Positions 15,914-19,940 of a stretch of 19,940 nucleotides of DNA are shown here, piece by piece. The notes below the pieces were generated by a model. It saw only the letters and a list, made by a program, of their open reading frames with translations, was not told the origin of the DNA and did no database searches. Source of the stretch: Bacillota bacterium (GTDB lineage: Bacteria; Bacillota; Clostridia; Acetivibrionales; DSM-1351); NCBI GenBank assembly GCA_023392075.1, contig JAEVZU010000155.1, forward strand, positions 1-19,940, written 5' to 3'. A program made the position numbers and the translations under genes. Positions within the stretch are counted from its first letter, which is position 1; the number at the start of each line of letters is the position of its first letter.

Positions 15914-16632
15914 TTATGCATTAGAATCTCTGCTATACGTTACATATCTGTATGGTTCATAGAACATTCCTGTTTCTTGCCATTCTATTTTCCTAGAACT
16001 ACCATTTACATAGTAACAAGTCTGAGTATACACCCCACCATTATCATACCAGTCTATGTAAAAACTTCTTGTGTTATAACTGGATGATTCTGGCGGCCCA
16101 GTAAATACCCAAGAATGGGTATAAGTTTTTGATTGGCTCGCGGTAATCCCCAAATCTGTCGCAGATGCCGAACCACTAATACTGGCAGAATTTGTGAATT
16201 CCTCCGAAGAACTAAATGAGTATGTTTCACCCTTGGCAACAGATGTAACAAAGCTAGTATCATAAAAGAAATTCCTTCCAGAATAAGTCTTTGTTGTTAC
16301 AATGTCAAAATAGGGCAATGCAGTTGCTGACATAGATTCTTCGGGAATAGCAGGATTTCCAACTTCATATATGATTATTTGCCCATCATTCGTAGGGTCT
16401 TTTTCAATGATGTTTTTAATCATACCTTCAGTTACTTTGCCTTTTGCTTTATCCTCAATAATAACAGAATAATCTTTGTCATCAACACTTATTATAGCTT
16501 GATTAGCTGTTATTACCTTGGATTTACTTACATCAATACCACTTGGTGCGCTTGTTGTTTAAAAGAACTAGAACCTGCTAAAACTAAACTTAGTACCATG
16601 CTTACGAAGAAAACCAATCTTTTGTTCTTCAT
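15914..16632 (-). pseudogene. Secreted beta-rich protein, broken by a one-base frameshift after the signal peptide
   Basis: The gene starts at the ATG at 16632 (GGAGG 8 nt upstream) with a classic signal peptide, MKNKRLVFFVSMVLSLVLAG, then SSSFK. That frame ends at a TAA at 16528-16530 after 34 codons. The reading continues in the -1 frame from about 16560: TTSAPSGIDVSKSKVITANQ and on through EDKAKGKVTEG into MIKNIIEKD, running to 15914. That frame has no start codon before 16423, and a TAA immediately precedes it. One extra A in the AAA tract at 16559-16561 would restore a secreted protein of about 239 aa. The mature part is rich in Ser/Thr/Tyr with alternating patterns (VAKGETYSFSSSEEF, SISGSASATDLGITASQS, RSFYIDWYDNGGVYTQ), suggesting a beta-sheet fold. 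I do not recognise the family. It could be a real mutation or a sequencing error. Confidence 0.7.
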
Positions 16633-16683
16633 ACAATTTACCTCCATGTTGAAATAATTTATGAATTTGTACAAATCGTATAT

Positions 16684-16712
16684 ATCATACCATCATTTCC
16701 ATAAAATTACAA
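16684..16712 (-). promoter_or_regulatory. Sigma-A promoter of the frameshifted secreted-protein gene
   Basis: On the minus strand TTGTAA (16712-16707), 17-bp spacer, TATGAT (16689-16684), about 50 nt before the ATG at 16632. Its preservation suggests recent inactivation or a sequencing artefact in the gene. Confidence 0.55.
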
Positions 16713-16731
16713 CCTCTTTGAAATAAGAACC

Positions 16732-16784
16732 AAATAAAAGAGAGCTGCCTCTCAATAGAATTTTAGTTTCTATTTTGAGACAGC
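16732..16784 (-). terminator. Intrinsic terminator after the 81-residue gene
   Basis: A long imperfect stem, 16744-16760 with 16767-16784 (GCTGcCTCTCAATAGAA against TTTCTATTTTGAGACAGC), followed on the minus strand by TCTCTTTTATTT. A CCCCTTTTATTTTG on the plus side makes it potentially bidirectional. Confidence 0.7.
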
Positions 16785-16789
16785 CCCTT

Positions 16790-17035
16790 TTATTTTGTTT
16801 TTAAGCTCTCAAGTTTTGGAGTTAATTTTTCGATCATACCCTTAGGAGCTTTCTCTTTAAACATTTTCAAGCACAATTCCTCGGTCACTACCTTGACATT
16901 ATTTTTAACTAACCAATCTTCAATTTCATGTTTAACCAAACCTGAAAAAATTGAAGGAACAGCATCCATGACCAGAGCAAACATTTTTTTGCTGTTGCCC
17001 TCCCAGGTTAAAGTCTCCAGAACAGAACTTCTCAT
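16790..17035 (-). CDS. 81-residue protein resembling a PCP-reductase-type small domain
   Basis: A small soluble protein with an ideal RBS (AGGAGG, 6 nt before the ATG), its own promoter and its own terminator, so clearly a real gene. The sequence pattern is LTWEGNSKKMFALVMDAVP, then VKHEIEDWLVKNN, then VVTEELCLKMFKEKAP. A Trp, a VP, an IE-x-W/Y pair and an I/V-T-x-E near the end are the landmarks I associate with the short domain found at the C-terminus of the ChlB/BchB protochlorophyllide reductase subunit and as free-standing small proteins (PCP_red). This likeness is from memory and may be wrong. In a non-photosynthetic clostridium such a protein would have another, unknown role. No metal-binding Cys pair or membrane segment is visible. 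Confidence 0.75.
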   Translation of the reverse strand: MRSSVLETLTWEGNSKKMFALVMDAVPSIFSGLVKHEIEDWLVKNNVKVVTEELCLKMFKEKAPKGMIEKLTPKLESLKTK

Positions 17036-17063
17036 ATATTGCCTCCTAAATTTTACAAGTAAG

Positions 17064-17093
17064 TTTATAGGATATCATTACATCTTATGGCAA
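17064..17093 (-). promoter_or_regulatory. Probable promoter of the 81-residue gene
   Basis: On the minus strand TTGCCA (17093-17088), 18-bp spacer, TATAAA (17069-17064), about 30 bp before the ATG. Confidence 0.5.
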
Positions 17094-17156
17094 TAATATG
17101 AAATTGGTTCATCTTTTCATAAAAAAAAATAAGGCTGTTGAAAACTAAAACTTTTT

Positions 17157-18407
17157 TTAAATGTTAAAAGGGGCTATTAAATCTTCAAAAGTGTCTCTCC
17201 GTCTTATCAATACTGCTTCCCCGTTCTCCTTTATCATTACCTCTGCCGGGCGCAGTCTCATATTGTAGTTTGAACTCATAGCAAAACCGTAGGCACCTGC
17301 ATCCATGATTCCAAGTATGTCCCCTTCTTCTATCTCAGGGAGCTTTCTGTGCTTTGCTATAATATCTCCGGTTTCACATATATTGCCTACAACTGTTACA
17401 TCCTCGGTCGCACCCTGATTCCGGGGCTGTCCGTTTCTATATACCTCAATTTCATGATGTGAGTCATACATAACAGGTCTTGCAAGTACGTTAAAGCCTA
17501 TGTCTGTACCTACATATCTGTTTCCGTAGTTATCCTTGGTTGCGTAAACAGTGCCGAGCAATATTCCGCTTTCAGCGACGATGTACCGGCCCGGTTCGGA
17601 TTTGAACAATATTTTCTTTCCGTATTTTCCTGTCCACTCAGCAAGTACGGCAGTAAGCTTTTCCCTGAAACTTTCCAGATCAAGCGCCGCCTGTCCCTCC
17701 TGCTTCCTGTAAGGTATTCCGAACCCTCCGCCCATATCTACAAAATCTATGTCTTCAAACTGCTCGGCTACTGAAAGCAATGATTTTACACCTTCAATGT
17801 ATGAATCACCTTCCATGAACAGTGAGCCTATATGCTGATTTATTCCTGAAATTTTTAAATTATATTTATTTGCTATCTCCTTAACCTGGGGTACACAGTC
17901 AATATTAACCCCAAACTTGGTTTTCTTGCCGGCAGTTACAACCTTTTCGTGGTGTCCCGCACCCACTCCCGGATTAAATCTCACAGCGGCCTTTCCGCCC
18001 GGATTTATTTTGCCCAGAAGCTCCAGCTGCGAAAGCGAATCCACACTTACCAGAACCCCGTTGTCAACTGCATACTTAAGTTCCGCTTCCGAAACATTGT
18101 TCGGTACAAAGAACAATTCCTCAGGCTTGTAGCCTGCATGGAGTAAAAGCCTGATTTCACCGGCTGACATGGCATCGGCTCTCAAGCCTTCTTCCCTTAC
18201 GGTTTTTATTATCTGCAGATTAGAATTTGCTTTAATTGAATAGTTAGGTATAAAATGCGGGTAATCCACTAGATTCTTCATATCTCTGCACTTTTGTCTC
18301 AATATTTTTTCATTATAGACATATAAGGGACTTCCAAATTCCTTTATCAACTTCTCAGGATCCGAGTTTCCGAAAAAATTCATTTTGGTTGAATAGTATT
18401 CAGTCAT
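17157..18407 (-). CDS. lysA: Diaminopimelate decarboxylase LysA
   Basis: Decarboxylates meso-diaminopimelate to L-lysine, the last step of lysine synthesis; PLP-dependent, fold type III, cytoplasmic dimer. 416 aa, a normal length. The PLP lysine is Lys59 in NYSIKANSN. Other landmarks: ADAMSAGEI (78-86), His192 in NQHIGSLF, the phosphate-binding MGGGFGIPY (225-233), SEPGRYIVAESG (270-281), catalytic Cys344 in VGNICETGD lent to the partner subunit, and DAGAYGFAMSSNYN near the end. RBS GGAGG is 6 nt before the ATG. It begins 15 nt after the TrmB-type regulator, so the pair is an operon. No lysine riboswitch is seen upstream; control probably comes from the regulator and the palindrome at its promoter. 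Confidence 0.96.
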   Translation of the reverse strand: MTEYYSTKMNFFGNSDPEKLIKEFGSPLYVYNEKILRQKCRDMKNLVDYPHFIPNYSIKANSNLQIIKTVREEGLRADAMSAGEIRLLLHAGYKPEELFFVPNNVSEAELKYAVDNGVLVSVDSLSQLELLGKINPGGKAAVRFNPGVGAGHHEKVVTAGKKTKFGVNIDCVPQVKEIANKYNLKISGINQHIGSLFMEGDSYIEGVKSLLSVAEQFEDIDFVDMGGGFGIPYRKQEGQAALDLESFREKLTAVLAEWTGKYGKKILFKSEPGRYIVAESGILLGTVYATKDNYGNRYVGTDIGFNVLARPVMYDSHHEIEVYRNGQPRNQGATEDVTVVGNICETGDIIAKHRKLPEIEEGDILGIMDAGAYGFAMSSNYNMRLRPAEVMIKENGEAVLIRRRDTFEDLIAPFNI

Positions 18408-18422
18408 AACATGCCTCCATTA

Positions 18423-19112
18423 TTATTTAGTATTTATATTTATAAGTTTTATTTCATTGGTAAGAGAATCCTTGATCAGGTCCACCATGTTCGAGTTCCT
18501 GGAAAACAGGCTTGTAGGGTTTGTCCCGTTAAGCTGGCCCGTCAGAACATTTTCCGAATCGGTAATAAGTCTTACACTTCCGGATTGCTTATTTGAAATA
18601 TAACAAATCATGCCTTCGGTCCCAAGCTGCTCGGAGGTTATTATTACCACTTTGAGTCCCCTGTCCCTGGCATCGGAAAGTTCCTTCATAACAAACTCAA
18701 GCTGTTCCCTTGATGTGGAAATATATACCCTTTTTTGGGCCTGATTTATCAGGTTTTTCATTTTATCAAGTATCTGCCGGGTCCCTTTTATTGTGACAAA
18801 ACTGTCACCGGAAGCATTAATCCGAGGAATTTCCTCCTGAATAACCTTCATGACACCTGCAAATTTTCTTTTTAAATTCTGAACCAGTTCTTCAGGGTCT
18901 ACGGCAGTATATCTGGCTGTTTCGCCGTTAATTCTGTAGGCACCGCCCTTATCGGAAAGACCTGCAAGACCGAGATATGCGTTTGATCTTGGAATACCGG
19001 TTAATTTGGAAGCTTCATACCCAGTAAGCTCGCCTTCTCTGCACAGTGTTACATAAAGTATGGACTCATGTTTAGTGAAACCGGCTTGCATCAAGGCATC
19101 GATTATATCCAT
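18423..19112 (-). CDS. TrmB-family transcriptional regulator
   Basis: A 229-aa DNA-binding protein. I start it at the ATG at 19112 (MDIIDALMQAGFTKHES) because GGAGG lies 7 nt upstream; an in-frame start 7 codons earlier has no RBS. The N-terminal winged helix is of the TrmB type: LMQAGFTKHESILYVTLCRE, then LTGYEASKLTGIPRSNAYLGLAGLSDKG with a wing through YTAVDPEELVQNLKRKF (to about residue 85). A coiled linker leads to a C-terminal domain (about 100-229) with IKGTRQILDKMKNLINQAQK, the usual phospholipase-D-like effector region of such regulators, here without an HKD motif. It is co-transcribed with lysA, 15 nt downstream. A palindrome overlaps its promoter, which suggests autoregulation and control of lysA. 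The effector is unknown; an amino acid or sugar is possible. Confidence 0.85.
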   Translation of the reverse strand: MDIIDALMQAGFTKHESILYVTLCREGELTGYEASKLTGIPRSNAYLGLAGLSDKGGAYRINGETARYTAVDPEELVQNLKRKFAGVMKVIQEEIPRINASGDSFVTIKGTRQILDKMKNLINQAQKRVYISTSREQLEFVMKELSDARDRGLKVVIITSEQLGTEGMICYISNKQSGSVRLITDSENVLTGQLNGTNPTSLFSRNSNMVDLIKDSLTNEIKLININTK

Positions 19113-19136
19113 AAACGCACCTCCGTATGACAATAA

Positions 19137-19186
19137 ATAGTGGTTCTATATAAAACCACTATATACTAATATTAAATTACTGTCAA
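19137..19186 (-). promoter_or_regulatory. Promoter and palindromic operator of the regulator-lysA operon
   Basis: On the minus strand TTGACA (19186-19181), 17-bp spacer, TATAGT (19163-19158). The perfect inverted repeat ATAGTGGTT (19137-19145) / AACCACTAT (19154-19162), 8-bp spacer, overlaps the -10 box and the start of transcription. A protein bound here would block initiation; the TrmB-type product of the first gene is the obvious candidate. Confidence 0.65.
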
Positions 19187-19379
19187 CCGTATGAGTATTA
19201 ATTTACACAGAAAAGTGCACATATCAAGACATATTATGCCCATATACAGCATAATGTGAACAACTTACAGGTTCCATTTCAATTGAGAAAGCCCGGGGTA
19301 TGGTAATTTAACATGTTGGCCGGTTAACATGCTTTTCCGGGTTACTTTCCTGGTTAAAATCTGGTTGTATAGACCATAA
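19187..19379. other. Intergenic stretch without a supported gene
   Basis: It contains a small dyad (ATTATGC near 19225 with GCATAAT near 19248) and CATGTT/AACATG repeats within a CCCGG...CCGGG frame (about 19289-19342). These could fold on either strand, but none has a clear T tract. No coding frame with an RBS was seen. It lies directly 3' of RNA copy B, so part of it may belong to that transcript. Confidence 0.4.
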
Positions 19380-19706
19380 GGAACAACTTTAACTCATGTC
19401 TGTACAATCAATAGTGCTCCCGACCGCTATCCACCAATGGATTGCCTCCGAATTTCTTGCCTGAAATAGTATGGCCTACTCCAAGCACCTCTTTGCCGTC
19501 GCAGCGACTCGACCATCCGGGTCTCGCGTGCTGCTTAAATTGACCTCCTGTCAATTTCCCGGCACGATGCACTTGGAGTAAGCCTACAAATTTCAAGCAA
19601 GCTCTTCTAATCAGGCTTCTCATTGGTGGATACGTTCTCGCACACTATTGAAGCACGGTTCTTTAAAGTTGTTCCCGATGAGGCAACAGCTATTTATTAC
19701 GGAAAG
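19380..19706 (-). ncRNA. Structured RNA element, copy B (same unrecognised family as copy A)
   Basis: Second copy, on the opposite strand. Here the outer helices are strong. GGAACAACTTTA (19380-19391) pairs perfectly with TAAAGTTGTTCC (19664-19675). CAATAGTG (19409-19416) pairs with CACTATTG (19643-19650), and TATCCACCAATG (19428-19439) pairs with CATTGGTGGATA (19621-19632). Inside are the shared helices and the hairpin AAATTGAC (19538-19545) / GTCAATTT (19551-19558). Compared with copy A the paired bases differ in compensatory ways while loops and joining strands stay identical, as at 19578-19610. A-C mismatches on the plus strand read as G-U on the minus strand, so minus is the likely RNA strand. 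The conserved block CTTTCCGTAAT (19706-19696) sits upstream at nearly the same distance as in copy A (96 against 100 nt). It lies between the lysA operon promoter and the unknown gene at the right edge. Confidence 0.75.
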
Positions 19707-19768
19707 TACCTGCACTTTTAAACCAGCACAACATGTTAATTACCTATTCCGGGCTTAACTTATCAACG

Positions 19769-19940
19769 TTAGTCTTCCACGTATATTTTAAGAGATTTTG
19801 TCTCCAATTCGGCGTCGGAAATCCATAGCTTTTTCAACATCATAATTTCGTCATGGAGCCCTTCCCTGTTATTTCCGTTCACAGCATATTTTCTATTTCC
19901 GCTGCCGCTGTTTCTATATAAAATATTTACCCTGCAGCCT
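19769..19940 (-). CDS. C-terminal end of an unrecognised protein (cut by the right edge)
   Basis: Fifty-six codons plus a TAA at 19769-19771 remain open; the other two minus frames are closed early. The residues read CRVNILYRNSGSGNRKYAVN, then REGLHDEIMMLKKLW, ending LETKSLKIYVED. The mix of charged and hydrophobic residues looks like genuine coding sequence, but I cannot name the family from this fragment. Transcription would run from right to left into RNA copy B. Confidence 0.5.
   Translation of the reverse strand, partial: GCRVNILYRNSGSGNRKYAVNGNNREGLHDEIMMLKKLWISDAELETKSLKIYVED

Noticed and set aside
16554..16566. UUUAAAC-like slippery sequence at the frameshift of the secreted-protein gene
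   Set aside because: The heptamer is in the wrong phase: the zero frame reads TTT AAA, so a standard -1 slip at U UUA AAC would not join the two frames. A one-base indel is simpler.
19113..19380. Lysine riboswitch upstream of the lysA operon
   Set aside because: None of the conserved L-box core is visible on the minus strand in the leader, and the predicted leader is under 50 nt.
19408..19623. 71-codon minus-strand open frame
   Set aside because: It falls wholly inside RNA copy B; the conservation there follows base pairing rather than codons, and copy A does not keep the frame.
1..19940. CRISPR arrays, tRNA or rRNA genes, complete insertion sequences
   Set aside because: No regularly spaced repeats, tRNA-like folds with CCA-proximal features, rRNA cores or transposase genes were seen on either strand.

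Overview
The window looks like a chromosomal segment of a low-GC Firmicute, most likely a clostridium. I would guess the Ruminiclostridium / cluster III cellulolytic group, but this rests on general protein character, strong GGAGG ribosome-binding sites, frequent TTG/GTG starts and gene content, not on any search. Coding direction switches several times and most units have clear sigma-A promoters and intrinsic terminators.

Layout. (1) 1-1986, minus: start of urtB (cut by the left edge) and urtA, a urea-type ABC uptake system. The two genes are separated by about 370 bp holding a structured RNA element. (2) 2330-6438, minus: a hybrid sensor kinase (DHp-HATPase-REC-HPt) and an AraC-type response regulator, with a promoter, an early terminator-like hairpin and a hairpin-flanked RBS in the kinase leader. 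A receiver-kinase protein is transcribed divergently (6529-7623). (3) 7938-12833: a two-gene heterodimeric ABC exporter (minus) and a divergent MarR regulator with a perfect 11-bp dyad between them. (4) 12844-15517, plus: a tandem glycine riboswitch followed by serC and serA, closed by a strong terminator. (5) 15536-17093, minus: an AT-rich accessory stretch with a two-TM protein, a secreted beta-rich protein broken by a one-base frameshift, and an 81-residue protein. (6) 17157-19186, minus: a TrmB-type regulator and lysA, with a 9-bp-arm palindrome over the promoter. (7) 19380-19706: a second copy of the structured RNA, then the C-terminal end of an unrecognised gene at the right edge.

The most notable observation is the pair of related elements at about 405-714 (+) and 19380-19706 (-). 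They share a 33-bp identical block and several other conserved blocks. Between these they diverge in a way that keeps base pairing: I count four compensatory pair changes. Mismatches that are A-C in one reading direction are G-U in the other, which sets the likely RNA strand. I do not recognise the family. It behaves like a multi-copy, roughly 250-300 nt structured non-coding RNA.

Functionally, the left third joins nitrogen (urea) uptake to an adjacent phosphorelay. The middle joins an exporter to its probable repressor and glycine sensing to serine synthesis. The right third places the last step of lysine synthesis under a probable autoregulated TrmB-type regulator.
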